The notes: a model not told the origin generated them from the sequence alone. A DNA stretch of 64,000 nt from Candidatus Melainabacteria bacterium (GCA_005110385.1 DUDT01000016.1:1-64000), one strand, 5' to 3'; positions 17,225 through 27,727 are shown, numbered from the stretch's first letter. Numbers and translations: made by a program.

Positions 17225-17819
17225 AAGAACTCTGTAAACAAAACCTAACAAGAAGCTCGCTAGAATCTTCTATATTAGAGGCTTTGGCTAGTCTAATTTT
17301 ATTATAAGCCTCTATTTCACTGAAACCTAAGTTCACAAGTATTCCAGTAACTTCATCTGCGCACTGATAAGCACTTTCCTGTGCTTGAGTATGAACTTGA
17401 TGATGAACATTAAATTTATGTAGCTTAGTATTCAGATCTAAAACTATTCTCTGAGCGGTTTTTAAGCCTATACCCTGAGCTGCACTTAATAACTTAGGCT
17501 TATCATTAAGAACTGCTGAGATAATATCCTGAATATCAAGTGCATCTAAAATATTCATAGCAGATTTAGGACCCACACCAGAAACGGATTGTAAGTGCTC
17601 ATACATCTCTTTATTTGCTTTATCTGCAAAACCAAATAGTTTAATTTCTTCTTCTTTAATAATGGCTTTTAAAAAAACTTTGACATTAGAATTCACTTCT
17701 AGATGGTTCATAGTCCGTAAATTAGTTTGAATTAAATAAGCGATGCCACCCTGTTCGACGACTAAGGTTTTATGAATTAAATCTTTTTCTACGAGAATGC
17801 CTTTAAGGTACTGATACAT
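17223..17819 (-). CDS. ruvA: Holliday junction branch migration protein RuvA
   Basis: It is the tetrameric Holliday junction binder that loads RuvB. The N-terminal OB-fold starts MYQYLKGILVEK; two helix-hairpin-helix motifs are visible (LQSVSGVGPKSAMNILDAL and AQGIGLKTAQRIVLDL). The C-terminal RuvB-binding domain ends NLGFSEIEAYNKIRLA. At 198 residues it has normal length. No ruvB or ruvC lies beside it; it is the last gene of a minus-strand run with tsaE. Confidence 0.93.
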   Translation of the reverse strand: MYQYLKGILVEKDLIHKTLVVEQGGIAYLIQTNLRTMNHLEVNSNVKVFLKAIIKEEEIKLFGFADKANKEMYEHLQSVSGVGPKSAMNILDALDIQDIISAVLNDKPKLLSAAQGIGLKTAQRIVLDLNTKLHKFNVHHQVHTQAQESAYQCADEVTGILVNLGFSEIEAYNKIRLAKASNIEDSSELLVRFCLQSS

Positions 17820-17828
17820 ATGTAAGGA

Positions 17829-18182
17829 TTATAGCAGCTTAGCCTTAGTTAATCTCTCTCCCATAAAAAAGTCGATAAAAAGCTTTTTATACCTAACAGA
17901 TAAATCATTACCACACATTATCGTGCAAGAACGCAGTAAGCGAACGTACTTACGGAAAATATTAAACTCTTCTTCCGTAAAATCTTTTTCTTGAACACCT
18001 ACAGGTTCACCATTAAAAGCCCTAAGATATCTATCACTTTGAGCTATATCTGTAAAACAAGATTTTAAATTAGAAGCTAATGCCTTAGAATTTTTCGCCA
18101 TTTCCTCTAGAATCGGCTCTAATTCTGCCATGATTTTATCATCATAGTCTTTAAGTTTTGAATTAAGAGTCTCAATATCCAC
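17829..18182 (-). CDS. Hypothetical helical protein
   Basis: This 117-residue protein has no motif that I recognise. It looks all-helical, with a charged N-terminal part (LNSKLKDYDDKIMAELEPILEEMAKN) and three or four Cys residues. It sits 9 bp before ruvA and 2 bp after the tsaE stop on the same strand, so it is cotranscribed with both. Confidence 0.55.
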   Translation of the reverse strand: MDIETLNSKLKDYDDKIMAELEPILEEMAKNSKALASNLKSCFTDIAQSDRYLRAFNGEPVGVQEKDFTEEEFNIFRKYVRLLRSCTIMCGNDLSVRYKKLFIDFFMGERLTKAKLL

Positions 18183-18184
18183 TA

Positions 18185-18802
18185 TTAGTTTAATTCCTGC
18201 TCAGACCATTTCAGAATTTCATTTTCTATATTTTCGTTGATTTCTTTTTCATTAAAATCACGAAATTCTTTGAAAGTCTCTCTAATATTTAATTTCCTCG
18301 CATCATCTTCGAGAATTTTCAGTTCTATGTCAAAAGTCTTTATATAAGGATGTTTCAGATAAAGGTAATCTAATATTTCCATATCTAATTTTTCCGACCA
18401 CTCTATCATCCATATTTGTGGTGAATCTGAATCCATCAGTTCTAAAACTGAATCTAAGTCAATATTCTTCTGATATAGATCTAAATGATAAAGCTGTATA
18501 TTCTGACGAGATTCACTTATAGAGTCTAATGAGCCTCTAGGCTGCAACGAAAAAGAATATTCATGCATCCCCATAAACGTTGGACTCGATGTTTCACTAT
18601 TTACGCCTAATGCTTTTATAAGCATAGAGATAGTAGTTGTCTTTCCAGCAGCTAAGCCTCCCTTAAATAATAGAAAAATATCTTTAGGAGACTTCTGAGT
18701 AACTTTATTTTCTAAGTTTTCTTCATTCTCTAGAAATGGTTTTAAAAATTCCGTAAAGTTTTTCGAAAATCTTTCTAGAGCTGCTAAATCTTTTATTATC
18801 AC
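18185..18802 (-). CDS. tsaE: tRNA threonylcarbamoyladenosine synthesis ATPase TsaE
   Basis: It is the ATPase that supports t6A37 modification with TsaB and TsaD. Walker A GGLAAGKTT (about 48-56), SPTFMGMHEY, the YHLDLYQ segment and MIEWSEKLD match the family in order. At 205 residues it is longer than the usual 150 or so, with extra residues before the P-loop and a long acidic C-terminus, so it is a divergent member. It starts 3 bp before the GerMN lipoprotein stop region on the same strand. Confidence 0.8.
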   Translation of the reverse strand: MIIKDLAALERFSKNFTEFLKPFLENEENLENKVTQKSPKDIFLLFKGGLAAGKTTTISMLIKALGVNSETSSPTFMGMHEYSFSLQPRGSLDSISESRQNIQLYHLDLYQKNIDLDSVLELMDSDSPQIWMIEWSEKLDMEILDYLYLKHPYIKTFDIELKILEDDARKLNIRETFKEFRDFNEKEINENIENEILKWSEQELN

Positions 18803-18805
18803 ATC

Positions 18806-19327
18806 TTATTGTAAATTAGAACCTAATGGCTGAGGAACTTCTAATCCCTCCCCACCAATAGTAGTAGCTTTAACTCCATCTATATAAAGATAAACTGGTC
18901 TGCCCTTAGCTAAATTAAGAGCCGTTTCCCTAAGCTGCCTAAATCTCACTTGCATAGTTTCAGAGCCACCACCCTTCATAAACTGACTACTAATATCAAT
19001 CTCTACTTGATTCGGAGTTTCTTTAACCTCAATCAACCTCACTCCCTCTGGAATTTCACTATTCAGTTTTAATCTTTCTCTTTCATCTAAAGTCGGTCCT
19101 AAGAATAGTTCTTTAAGTGCAGTTTCATAAGCCCCAGATTTTTTATCAATCGTCCTAAGCACTGGAATTAGTACCACGCCTAAATCATCACTAGCTTTAG
19201 TGTAATAAATAGTTACTTGAGCGTTAGAGCCAAGTAGATCTCCCTTATTGGATCCCGAGCAGGAAACTAAAGTAAGGGAAGCCAATAAAGCTACTAAAAT
19301 AGTTTTTAAGGGTCTCACTAAGAACAT
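18806..19327 (-). CDS. GerMN-domain lipoprotein
   Basis: This 173-residue protein starts with a lipoprotein signal (LKTILVALLASLTLVSC, lipidated Cys at about 23). A GerMN domain follows: VTIYYTKASDDLGVVLIPVLRTI, LKELFLGPT, EIPEGVRLIEVK and VYLYIDGVKATTIG. GerMN domains occur in spore germination proteins and in envelope lipoproteins; the exact role here is unknown. The start at MFLVRPLK places the signal at the N-terminus. It diverges from the first skp-like gene over 31 bp. Confidence 0.8.
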   Translation of the reverse strand: MFLVRPLKTILVALLASLTLVSCSGSNKGDLLGSNAQVTIYYTKASDDLGVVLIPVLRTIDKKSGAYETALKELFLGPTLDERERLKLNSEIPEGVRLIEVKETPNQVEIDISSQFMKGGGSETMQVRFRQLRETALNLAKGRPVYLYIDGVKATTIGGEGLEVPQPLGSNLQ

Positions 19328-19358
19328 TTTAACAATTCTTTGGCTATAATAATAGCTA

Positions 19359-19841
19359 ATGTTAAAGTCCAGACTTCTGTTAGTTCTAGCGTTCTGTGTA
19401 TTATCTTGCCTTCCTTGCTTCGCGGCTAGTGCTGAGGAGAAAAGCATTTTAATAGGTGTTGTAGATAGTAAAGAAATTTTAGAAAAATATTCTAGAGCTA
19501 AAGCTGTTCTCGTAGAGATAGCTAAAGAAGAAGCAGCCTTAAGTAAAAAATTTCAAGAAAAAAGAACCCAATTAGAAGCTGCTCGTAAAGCCAATAAAAC
19601 AGAGACAGAGATTCAGCTTTTAACTGAGCAGATAAGAACAGAATTAGAGCCAAGTGCTAAAAAATTAGAACTAGATTCTGCTGCTAAGAGTAAAGAAGTA
19701 GAGACTAATGTAAAAACTGCTATCGAGAAGATTAGAAAGAAAAATAAAATAGATTTAGTACTTTTAAAAGATGCTGTTTTAAGTGGCGGAACTGATATAA
19801 CAGCTGAGGTACTTAAAGAGTTAGAGACACAGAAGCCATGA
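19359..19841 (+). CDS. Skp/OmpH-family periplasmic chaperone, copy 1
   Basis: The signal peptide (LLLVLAFCVLSCLPCFAASA) is followed by an OmpH-like domain: IGVVDSKEILEKYSRAKAVLVEI, a long charged coiled-coil (EEAALSKKFQEKRTQLEAARKANK...), and the C-terminal strand IDLVLLKDAVLSGGTDIT. Skp holds outer-membrane proteins during transit. The stop overlaps the second skp-like gene by 4 bp, and lpxD follows, the usual skp-lpxD order. A TATAAT sits 8 bp before the ATG, so the leader may be very short. Confidence 0.85.
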   Translation: MLKSRLLLVLAFCVLSCLPCFAASAEEKSILIGVVDSKEILEKYSRAKAVLVEIAKEEAALSKKFQEKRTQLEAARKANKTETEIQLLTEQIRTELEPSAKKLELDSAAKSKEVETNVKTAIEKIRKKNKIDLVLLKDAVLSGGTDITAEVLKELETQKP

Positions 19842-20341
19842 TTTTGAATCGTAATTTTTTCAATCTTTGCTTATTTTTTATTTTATTTTTTTCACATTCG
19901 GTAATTTTCGCTGCGGAATCTTCGAATAAGTTATTTAAGTTTGCCGTGATAGATATGGAAAGAATTTTTTCTGAATATTCTTACATAAATCAAGCTTCTG
20001 AGGACATTGAAGTTAAAGAGATAGCCCTAAAAAAATTACTAATAGTCGCTAATCAAGAGCTAGATAAATTAACAGCTGAGTTAGATGCAGAGGATAATAA
20101 AGCAGAGCTAGATTTTAATAAGAAAAAGCAAGAGATTCAAGCTTCAGTAGATAAAGCCTTTTTAGAGCTTGAGGAAAAAAAGAAAGACTATAATCTCACT
20201 ATGAGTACTAGAATGACAATGACTCTAGATAAATTCGCTAAATCTGAAAAATATGATTTAATTTTAAATAAAGCTTACACGCTTGAGGAAGGTGCTGATA
20301 TTACAGACTCTTTTTTAAAGCAGCTTGAAGCTTTGAAATAA
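19838..20341 (+). CDS. Skp/OmpH-family periplasmic chaperone, copy 2
   Basis: It is a second OmpH-like protein with its own signal peptide (FNLCLFFILFFSHSVIFAAES). The KFAVIDMERIFSEYSYINQA segment, a long coiled-coil and the ending YDLILNKAYTLEEGADITDSFL match the family. It is only moderately similar to the preceding copy, so the duplication is old. It lies 6 bp before lpxD. Confidence 0.85.
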   Translation: MILNRNFFNLCLFFILFFSHSVIFAAESSNKLFKFAVIDMERIFSEYSYINQASEDIEVKEIALKKLLIVANQELDKLTAELDAEDNKAELDFNKKKQEIQASVDKAFLELEEKKKDYNLTMSTRMTMTLDKFAKSEKYDLILNKAYTLEEGADITDSFLKQLEALK

Positions 20342-20347
20342 AACTCC

Positions 20348-21475
20348 ATGCCTATTAAGATTACTCATATAGCAGAAAAATGTAATGGTGAACTAGTTGG
20401 TGACTTAGACACAGTTGTTAGTGCCTTAGCGAAACACCCGATAATTGCTATTCCATCTGAACTTGCTTTAATATTTTCTGATGTGCCAAGCCAAGCTTTA
20501 AAGATGATGAAAGAGAGCAAAGCTAATAATCTTTTAATTTCAGAATCACTTGTCTTGGACGAATCTTGTAAAAAATATATAGAAGAAAATGAAGATAAAA
20601 ATTTTATCCTTACAGCAAGACCAAGATTTAGCCTCCAGCAAATTATTAAGCTTTTTGATACTAGATCTTCTAAAAATAAATCTGAGATAAGTCACTTATC
20701 TCAGATCGCAAAATCAGCTCAATTAGCTAAAGGGGTTAGTGTTGCTGCTTTTTCTTCAATTGGGGAGAATGTTTCTATCGGCAAGAACACTTTAATTTAT
20801 GACAGAGTAAGCATCGCTAATAATGTTTCTATTGGTGAGGATTGTGTCATTTATCCAGGAGTGGTTATTTATGAAAATACTAAAATTGCTAATCGTGTAA
20901 CTATTCACTCTAATAGTGTTTTAGGCTCTGATGGTTATAGTTTTGTTACAGCAGAACCAAGTAATGTCGAAAAGCTTCAGAGTCGAGATTTTAATTTTAA
21001 TCTTGGTAGGCAAATTCAGGAAAAAATCGAATCTATTGGTGGTCTTGTCATTGACAATGATGTAGAGATAGGTGCTTGTACTACTATTGACAGAGGTACT
21101 ATTGGAGAGACTTTTATTGGTGAGGGTACTAAGATAGATAATCAGTGTCAAATCGCTCATAATGTGTATATCGGCAAAGACTGTCTGATAGTCTCTCAAG
21201 TAGGAATAGCTGGCAGTACAGAAATATCAGATAGAGTCGTGGTCGCAGGAGCTTGCGGGCTGGCTGATGGAATTAAAGTCGGTAATGATGTAGTAGTAGG
21301 CGCGATGAGTGGTGTTCATGGTGATTTAGATCCTTATCTTCCAGTAATGGGCATTCCAGCTATACCTTATGGTGAGTACATGAGTAGGCAGAAAGCTTTT
21401 GCAAGATTACCTAAATTAATTCAAGAGTTTAAAGAACTTAAAAAAGAATTAGCTGATAAATTTAAAGAGTCTTAA
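20348..21475 (+). CDS. lpxD: UDP-3-O-acylglucosamine N-acyltransferase
   Basis: It adds the N-linked acyl chain in lipid A synthesis. A family-specific N-terminal domain (to about 100) is followed by left-handed beta-helix hexapeptide repeats ([23 protein letters not shown]...), the substrate loop SDGYSFV, and [13 protein letters not shown] with the catalytic His. A helical C-terminus follows [21 protein letters not shown]. The length is slightly above the usual 340. Its presence implies lipid A and hence an outer membrane. Confidence 0.93.
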   Translation: MPIKITHIAEKCNGELVGDLDTVVSALAKHPIIAIPSELALIFSDVPSQALKMMKESKANNLLISESLVLDESCKKYIEENEDKNFILTARPRFSLQQIIKLFDTRSSKNKSEISHLSQIAKSAQLAKGVSVAAFSSIGENVSIGKNTLIYDRVSIANNVSIGEDCVIYPGVVIYENTKIANRVTIHSNSVLGSDGYSFVTAEPSNVEKLQSRDFNFNLGRQIQEKIESIGGLVIDNDVEIGACTTIDRGTIGETFIGEGTKIDNQCQIAHNVYIGKDCLIVSQVGIAGSTEISDRVVVAGACGLADGIKVGNDVVVGAMSGVHGDLDPYLPVMGIPAIPYGEYMSRQKAFARLPKLIQEFKELKKELADKFKES

Positions 21476-21499
21476 ATAAGTTAGAATCATAAACATCCC

Positions 21500-22369
21500 A
21501 TGAACTTGTCGTTCCAAGAAATTCTTTTTAGATTAAATAAATTCTGGTCTGATCAGGGCTGCATTATCATGCAACCCTATGATACAGAGAAAGGTGCTAG
21601 CACTATGAATCCAGCTACTTTCTTAAGAGTTTTAGATAATAAACCTTGGAAAATGGCTTGTATAGAACCATGTAGAAGACCTACAGACGGCAGATATGGT
21701 GAAAACCCTAATAGATTACAGCATTACTTTCAATACCAAGTCATTCTTCAACCTAACCCTAAATGCACTCAAGATCTTTACATAGAGAGCTTAAAAGCAC
21801 TTGGCATAAATCCTATCGAGAATGATATTCGCTTCGTAGAAGACAATTGGGAGAGCCCTACACTTGGAGCTTGGGGCTGTGGCTGGGAAGTCTGGTTAAA
21901 TGGCATGGAAGTAACACAATTTACTTACTTTCAGCAGGCTGGTGGTATAGAAGTAAAACCTGTAGCGGTGGAACTTACCTATGGTATTGAGAGGCTAGCC
22001 ATGTATATCCAAGGCGTAGACTCTGTATTTGACTTAGTTTGGCTTGAGGATAATGGTAGTAAAATTCTTTACGGAGATATATACCATCGTAATGAGGTCG
22101 AGCAGAGTACCTATAATTTTGAAGTTTCTAATGTTAAAAATCTTTTCTCACTTTATGAAATCTATAAATCAGAGGCGGAGACTTGTTTAGATAGAAAGCT
22201 TGCGATACCAGCTTATGACTACGTACTTAAATGCTCACATACATTTAATTTACTTGACGCAAGAAGCGCTATAAGTAAAGATGAAAGACAGAAGTATATA
22301 CTAGATATTCGTACTCTTGCAGAAAAGGCTGCTAAAACATACATAGATGCCCAAGTTATCGCCGCCTAA
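21500..22369 (+). CDS. glyQ: Glycyl-tRNA synthetase alpha subunit
   Basis: It is the catalytic alpha subunit of the bacterial (alpha-beta)2 glycyl-tRNA synthetase. It is highly conserved: [68 protein letters not shown] and the [18 protein letters not shown] block. The 289-residue length is standard. The beta subunit gene glyS is not next to it; instead glyQ overlaps the tonB-like gene by 23 bp. Confidence 0.96.
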   Translation: MNLSFQEILFRLNKFWSDQGCIIMQPYDTEKGASTMNPATFLRVLDNKPWKMACIEPCRRPTDGRYGENPNRLQHYFQYQVILQPNPKCTQDLYIESLKALGINPIENDIRFVEDNWESPTLGAWGCGWEVWLNGMEVTQFTYFQQAGGIEVKPVAVELTYGIERLAMYIQGVDSVFDLVWLEDNGSKILYGDIYHRNEVEQSTYNFEVSNVKNLFSLYEIYKSEAETCLDRKLAIPAYDYVLKCSHTFNLLDARSAISKDERQKYILDIRTLAEKAAKTYIDAQVIAA

Positions 22370-23888
22370 ACTTATTGAAGATCTAGTCAGTGAAATTGAT
22401 TCGCCAGAGGCTCCTGTAGAAACTGGTTTACCACACCTATTATCTAATAAAGTTTATCTTTACTCTATTACATCAGTTATAAGCCTTTTAGTGATTGGTT
22501 TTACTATTTTTGTAAGTCAGCTCAGTCAAGAAAGTTTAGATCATATCAGTGGAATCTTAGATCGTATTGGTTTTATGGACTTGAAGCTTTCTTATAGTTT
22601 TGTTCAAGGATTTAAGCTTCCAAGTCCTGTCAGTATTCTGGTTATTGCGAGTAATTCAGCTTTTATTCTTTATGCTGTAAGTGATTCTATTAAAGATAGA
22701 AGTCGTTCTAAAAATCACTTTAAAGAATCTTATGCAGTCTCTTATGCGTTGCATTTATTGTTTTTATTAGTTCTGTTTGTAACTATATTTTTAGCTTATA
22801 CACCTAAGCCTAAAATAAAAGTTAATACTATAGAGTTCATTACTACTCAGGAAACGACTAAGCAAAAGCCACCACCAGAAACATCAAAAAAATCTGAACG
22901 ACCTTCTATAGATCAAGGAAAAAACGATCCTAATAAACCCATAAAGCCTGTAAATAAAAGCCTAGGTAAGCCACAAGAGCCTAAAAAACTAGTGCAGGCT
23001 GGTGATCCCAGTAAACCGAAGTCCCAAGCTGAGCCTCCAAAACCTAATCCTATGCCGAAGCCGAAAGGACTATCAGGTGGCTCTGTTAGTAGTGATTCTA
23101 AGCAGCCTCCTACTCCAGCTCCTAAAACTCGTTCTCAAACTAATGATAACAAGTTAGTACCTAAAGATATTAAAACAGATACCGCATCTGATTCTCTTGC
23201 CGAAAGGGCTATTTCTAAAATTCCTAGTCCTTCGTTACCTACTGGGTCTGGATCTGATTTTAAGCCTAATATGGCTAAACCATCAGGAAGCTTTTCTGGA
23301 GGAGGGGCAGATGGACTCCCTAGTCCTAAAAATTATAGCTACTCACGTGGCTCAGGTGGTGGTGTAGGCGGGGGGCGTGGTTCTGGTGGCGGTGGAACTG
23401 GCTCAGGCATTGGCACTCCTAAAGATGTAAGTCAGATAGCTGGACCTGGTGGTTCAGGTGGTCAAGATTTAATTGATAGGCTTGGTAATATTAAAGCTCC
23501 AGATAATATTGATGTGAGTTTTGGGAGTGATGGCTTAGGTAATCCTAATAAAAACCCTTATGGTGATAGACCCCCAAGTACAGCTTCTATTCCAGATGTA
23601 GCTTTTGGCCCATATATGGCACGAATTCAGGAAATGATTAAACAGCGCTGGAAACCCCCACGTGGTTCTGAATCAAAAAGAATAGTAGTTCACTTTGCCA
23701 TAAATAGAGACGGATCTTTATCTAATTTGAGGCTGATGCAGACTAATGGTGATACACTGGCTAATGAGGCTGCTCTTAATGCGGTTCGTAATGCGGCTGC
23801 GTTCCCACCATTACCAGCTGGTTCTGCACCTTCTATAGATATCGAATTTACTTTCGACTATAACGTATTCAAAAGGTCACGATACTAG
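22347..23888 (+). CDS. TonB-like energy transducer with three N-terminal membrane segments
   Basis: This 513-residue protein has hydrophobic segments at about 36-56, 92-110 and 130-152. A long Pro/Lys then Gly/Ser-rich periplasmic linker follows (about 160-400), and a TonB C-terminal domain (about 420-505, [40 protein letters not shown]...[16 protein letters not shown]). TonB normally has one anchor, so three is unusual. It is followed by exbB and exbD, which supply proton-motive-force coupling. It could act as TonB or TolA. Confidence 0.85.
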   Translation: MPKLSPPKLIEDLVSEIDSPEAPVETGLPHLLSNKVYLYSITSVISLLVIGFTIFVSQLSQESLDHISGILDRIGFMDLKLSYSFVQGFKLPSPVSILVIASNSAFILYAVSDSIKDRSRSKNHFKESYAVSYALHLLFLLVLFVTIFLAYTPKPKIKVNTIEFITTQETTKQKPPPETSKKSERPSIDQGKNDPNKPIKPVNKSLGKPQEPKKLVQAGDPSKPKSQAEPPKPNPMPKPKGLSGGSVSSDSKQPPTPAPKTRSQTNDNKLVPKDIKTDTASDSLAERAISKIPSPSLPTGSGSDFKPNMAKPSGSFSGGGADGLPSPKNYSYSRGSGGGVGGGRGSGGGGTGSGIGTPKDVSQIAGPGGSGGQDLIDRLGNIKAPDNIDVSFGSDGLGNPNKNPYGDRPPSTASIPDVAFGPYMARIQEMIKQRWKPPRGSESKRIVVHFAINRDGSLSNLRLMQTNGDTLANEAALNAVRNAAAFPPLPAGSAPSIDIEFTFDYNVFKRSRY

Positions 23889-23909
23889 GTAAAATGGAGT
23901 TAGGAAAAT

Positions 23910-24725
23910 ATGTTGATCAATAGAGTTAATGCACAAGAATCTGCGGGCTTAGGCCTTGCTGAAGCTGCTGGTCTGACCCAAGATGGCGGAGAAGTACAGT
24001 TTAATTTTTTACAATCTTTCTGGGATTATTTTCAGGCAGATATGGTCTCTTCTATTCCCATAACCTTTGCTTCTATACTGGTTTTTGCGGTAATGATAGA
24101 AAGAGCTTTCTTTTATAATCGTAATAGCTGTGATATAGCTTTTTTACTAAATAATCTTCAAGCACAATTAGAAAAAAATGATTTAGATGGCGCTCGTAAT
24201 ATTGCTACGCAGTCAAGGAGTATAACTGGAGAAGTCGCAGAAGAAGGAATACGTTTACTTGCTGTTCAGAAAGAGGATTTTAGTAAGGCTTATGATATTA
24301 CTGTAAATATTGTGACAAGAAAACTGCAGCAGTACCTTCCTGTTTTAGGTACAGTTGGTGCTATTGCCCCCTTTTTAGGTCTTTTCGGGACAGTGTCTGG
24401 GGTTATTAAAGCCTTATGGAGAATGAGTTTGGGTGGTGGTGGTGGCTCACTTGAGATGGTAGGTGAAATCTCTAATGCTTTGATTGCGACAGGTTATGGT
24501 CTTGCCATTGCTATTGTGGCAGTAGTCTTTAATAATATTTTTAATAATATTGTTAAAAGATATGAAGATGATTTTTTACTCTTAAAACTCCTGTTTATGA
24601 GCTTTATGGAAGTTAATTTCTTTGAAACAGCTGTGGCCAGTGGATCTAGAGCAAGTGGATATTCTAAAAATCAATACGATCATGATGACGTAGATGATTC
24701 GTCGTATCCAGACTTTTTAAAATAG
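23910..24725 (+). CDS. exbB: ExbB/TolQ-family proton channel protein
   Basis: It is a MotA/TolQ/ExbB family inner-membrane protein. There is one N-terminal membrane segment (SIPITFASILVFAVMIERAFF) and the conserved pair GTVGAIAPFLGLFGTVSGVIKAL and SNALIATGYGLAIAIVAVVFNN. A Gly-rich insert (SLGGGGGS) lies between them. With ExbD it forms the channel powering the upstream TonB-like protein. The start ATG is preceded by a GGAG motif 8-9 bp away. Confidence 0.9.
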   Translation: MLINRVNAQESAGLGLAEAAGLTQDGGEVQFNFLQSFWDYFQADMVSSIPITFASILVFAVMIERAFFYNRNSCDIAFLLNNLQAQLEKNDLDGARNIATQSRSITGEVAEEGIRLLAVQKEDFSKAYDITVNIVTRKLQQYLPVLGTVGAIAPFLGLFGTVSGVIKALWRMSLGGGGGSLEMVGEISNALIATGYGLAIAIVAVVFNNIFNNIVKRYEDDFLLLKLLFMSFMEVNFFETAVASGSRASGYSKNQYDHDDVDDSSYPDFLK

Positions 24726-24737
24726 GAGATTAAGTCT

Positions 24738-25184
24738 ATGGGAATTTCAGGTGGTAGTGGTGGTAGTGATTTTTCTGAAATCAATATAACTCCTCTTACT
24801 GACGTATTTCTAATATTATTTTTAATCATGGTCGTTATCGCGCCTATGATTAATGAAACCTCTCTGCCGATTCAGCCTCCTCAAGCAAAAAATGGTGTTA
24901 GTGCAGATACGAAAGGAAAAGTTATTAATCTAGAAATATCAGCAGATGGTTTGATAGCGATTAATGGTAAAAAACTCAGCCCCGACCCCATCGCCCCAGA
25001 AAGGGTTAATGAAATGGTAACTGCTGAGTTAACTCTTCTAAGACAGGATGCAAGCTATATAGAAGCACCTTTGAATGTCGTAGCAGATGCTGAAACTAAA
25101 CAGAAGTATTTAGTTGGTGCATTAGATGCCGCTTCAGGACTTGGAATTAAAAAACTTAATATAGTTACTGTCGCTCAGACTTAA
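24738..25184 (+). CDS. exbD: ExbD/TolR-family protein
   Basis: It has a single membrane segment carrying the proton-path Asp in INITPLTDVFLILFLIMVVIAPMI, followed by a periplasmic domain (VINLEISADGLIAINGK...). The length is normal for the family. It completes a tonB-exbB-exbD operon with short gaps. Its stop overlaps the converging hypothetical gene by 4 bp. Confidence 0.9.
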   Translation: MGISGGSGGSDFSEINITPLTDVFLILFLIMVVIAPMINETSLPIQPPQAKNGVSADTKGKVINLEISADGLIAINGKKLSPDPIAPERVNEMVTAELTLLRQDASYIEAPLNVVADAETKQKYLVGALDAASGLGIKKLNIVTVAQT

Positions 25185-26119
25185 TTTGAAATTTCAGTAG
25201 ATTCTTGAAGAGAAATTATTGGATAGCCTCTAAAATAATACTGTCCATTTTTCTCTAAGCTTAAATCTTTAGTCTCAATAGATTTATCACCATATCTACT
25301 AGCTGTAGTAGTTTGCCAATCAGTACTGCCATCGCTGTTGATTTTAGTAAAATGTAACGAAAAAGCGTTATTGGTACTGTAGGTTGCCATAAGTAGATAA
25401 CCTTCTTCTGTTAAAGACGGTTCTAAATCTATCTTTTCGCCTATATTTAAATTATCTTTGAATCTATCAGTAATGCTAAAAGCTACTGTTGTGTTACGTA
25501 AAGATCTAATAGTATGATCAAAGTCTGCAAAAATCTGTAGAATTTTGTTCGAATTTAAAGGCTCTTGAGTATAATGAGGAGATTTAAATACTTGATCAAA
25601 CGATTGATGCTCCTCATTAAAATGTACTAAAAATTTCTGCTGATTAACTCCTAAACAAACTATTAAATTACTGTTTTCATCTAAGGCAGATCCAGTAGAT
25701 GATGGTAATAAGGATACTTTTGTGTCATTCGGCAAATATAAATCATTTTTGATCAAATTATAAATTTCTTCTTTCCTAAATTCCTGTAAAGAATCACCGA
25801 ATTTATTTTTTTGAAAGAACTTTACTAAATCTCGGTTTAACTTTTCTCGAGGGTTAATAAACCATAGGGCCTTTCTAACGTCATATTTAAGATTAATATC
25901 TGCTAACTCTGGTACGTTATCTAATTCCCAGCCAGTAACGAATTCCGACTCTGATAAATGATTATCTCTGGAATAACGATTTGACCAAGCTGATATTTTA
26001 TCTTTAATAGAGACACATTCCTCTTCAGATAATGGTTTCACTCTTTTTTGGTTAACCCTTGTCACTATTTCTTCAACTACGTACTCTACGGGAAAATTTT
26101 TCATGACCGCAATTTGCAC
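25181..26119 (-). CDS. Hypothetical protein
   Basis: This 312-residue soluble-looking protein belongs to no family I recognise. The N-terminal third is helical and charged; the rest has alternating aromatic and polar residues suggesting beta structure. There is no signal peptide. It converges on exbD with a 4-bp overlap. The 210-bp gap upstream (26120-26329) holds only a G6 run and the pgi leader. Confidence 0.55.
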   Translation of the reverse strand: MQIAVMKNFPVEYVVEEIVTRVNQKRVKPLSEEECVSIKDKISAWSNRYSRDNHLSESEFVTGWELDNVPELADINLKYDVRKALWFINPREKLNRDLVKFFQKNKFGDSLQEFRKEEIYNLIKNDLYLPNDTKVSLLPSSTGSALDENSNLIVCLGVNQQKFLVHFNEEHQSFDQVFKSPHYTQEPLNSNKILQIFADFDHTIRSLRNTTVAFSITDRFKDNLNIGEKIDLEPSLTEEGYLLMATYSTNNAFSLHFTKINSDGSTDWQTTTASRYGDKSIETKDLSLEKNGQYYFRGYPIISLQESTEISN

Positions 26120-26329
26120 TAGGTTAATTAAGGGAGAATTAAGGTGAAAATATCTTTTTTTTAATGATGGAAATATTTGGGTTTAAAAAAAGTGACAGCA
26201 ACTCCGAAATTCAGAATTGCTGCCTAACCAAGGGGGGTGGTTGTCTAAATTATATAAACCACGCGCAGATAAATATTCGCTAATTTATTTGAAGTATTTC
26301 GCTTAAATTATCTACAATGATAATCAGTT

Positions 26330-27727
26330 ATGCAACTGATAGATCAAAATCCAGAGTCCTTCAAAAGTTCGAAACCAGTTACCTTAATTGATGGAATCGA
26401 AATGATTTTTAAAGATCAAATTTCTACTTATAAAAGCAAGTACCAAGCTAAGTTTAAGGAATTACATAAAGTTCTTCTAGCTCAGGCTAAAGCTGAAACT
26501 CCTAAGCTTGAGTATTTTCAGTGGTTGAATTTTGACTATTTAAAAAATTTAAATGATCTAAAGACTAAGCCTTTAGCTAATAAGTTAAAAGCACAAGGTT
26601 ATGAGAATTTAGTAGTAGTCGGGATGGGTGGTTCAGGGATTAACAGCTTAGTTTTAAATAATGGTCTTCGTGAATTTACGAAGCTTGATGAATCTGCATT
26701 AAAAATATTTATCCAAAATAACTTAGATAGTAGCTCTATGCAAGCTCGTTTAGAGAGTTTAGGTGATGATATTGAAAAGACATTATTTGTAATTATTTCT
26801 AAATCAGGTGGCACTGATGAAGTTAGAAGAAATCTTTACAGTATTATTGCTTACCAGATCGCGAAAAAGCCAGAAAAATTAAAAGATCTCTATAGATCTA
26901 TAGTCTTAATCACAGAACCAGAGAGAGAAGGAAAGAAAAACTTTCTACATGAGTTTAAAAAAGAGATTAAGACTAAATTTGATGTAGATATACCAGTTTT
27001 AGAAAATCACCCTGAGATTGGCGGCAGATTCTCAATGTTTTCACCAGTAGGTATGTTTACCGCTGAATTAATCGGTTTAGACAGTAATGCTTTACTAGAA
27101 GGTGCTGAAGCCTGTTTTAACGATTTTGTGAACGAAGAAGAGCTGAATGACTCTAAAGTAGCGAATCTTGCCTTAATAGATATTATGCTTTCTGACTTAG
27201 CCTATGTTCATCGCTACAGCATGGTTTATGCTGATTCTTTAGAAGCAACGAATAAATTCAGAGCTCAGCTTAAAGGTGAATCACTTAATAAAAATGGCAT
27301 AATCTCTACAGTTCATGTCGCAGGTATAGGGACTGTAAATCATCATTCTGATCTAGAATTACTATTTAAGGATAATAATAATCTAATTCTTGAGCAGATT
27401 TATTTTGCGAAACCCGCTTATGAAGCAGTGAATCCTAAGATTAATTTAGAGATTCTTAAAGATCTCGAAAATGAATCGAACCACGTCTCACTAATTAAGA
27501 ATCATATTAAGCCTCTGAGGGCATACTTAATTGAAAAGGGAAATCCAGTATTAACTACTGTTTTAGCAGAACAGAATGAGTATAATTTAGCTTATTTCCT
27601 TTTTCAAGATATGCTTGTAACTATAGTGCAGGCTGGTATCCAAGACTCCATGGGTAGTTTTGAGAAATTGGATTTATCTATTCGCCAGTGGGAAGTGGAG
27701 AGATATAAGAAGAGCCTTAGTAAATAG
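26330..27727 (+). CDS. pgi: Glucose-6-phosphate isomerase
   Basis: It interconverts glucose-6-phosphate and fructose-6-phosphate. SIS-domain motifs are visible: VVVGMGGSGINSLVL, the phosphate-binding ISKSGGTDEVRRN, and the family signature ENHPEIGGRFSMFSPVGMF; a late active-site QAGIQDSMGSFEKLD is also present. At 465 residues it has bacterial length but is divergent. The 3' end abuts the tRNA nucleotidyltransferase-family gene. Confidence 0.85.
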   Translation: MQLIDQNPESFKSSKPVTLIDGIEMIFKDQISTYKSKYQAKFKELHKVLLAQAKAETPKLEYFQWLNFDYLKNLNDLKTKPLANKLKAQGYENLVVVGMGGSGINSLVLNNGLREFTKLDESALKIFIQNNLDSSSMQARLESLGDDIEKTLFVIISKSGGTDEVRRNLYSIIAYQIAKKPEKLKDLYRSIVLITEPEREGKKNFLHEFKKEIKTKFDVDIPVLENHPEIGGRFSMFSPVGMFTAELIGLDSNALLEGAEACFNDFVNEEELNDSKVANLALIDIMLSDLAYVHRYSMVYADSLEATNKFRAQLKGESLNKNGIISTVHVAGIGTVNHHSDLELLFKDNNNLILEQIYFAKPAYEAVNPKINLEILKDLENESNHVSLIKNHIKPLRAYLIEKGNPVLTTVLAEQNEYNLAYFLFQDMLVTIVQAGIQDSMGSFEKLDLSIRQWEVERYKKSLSK

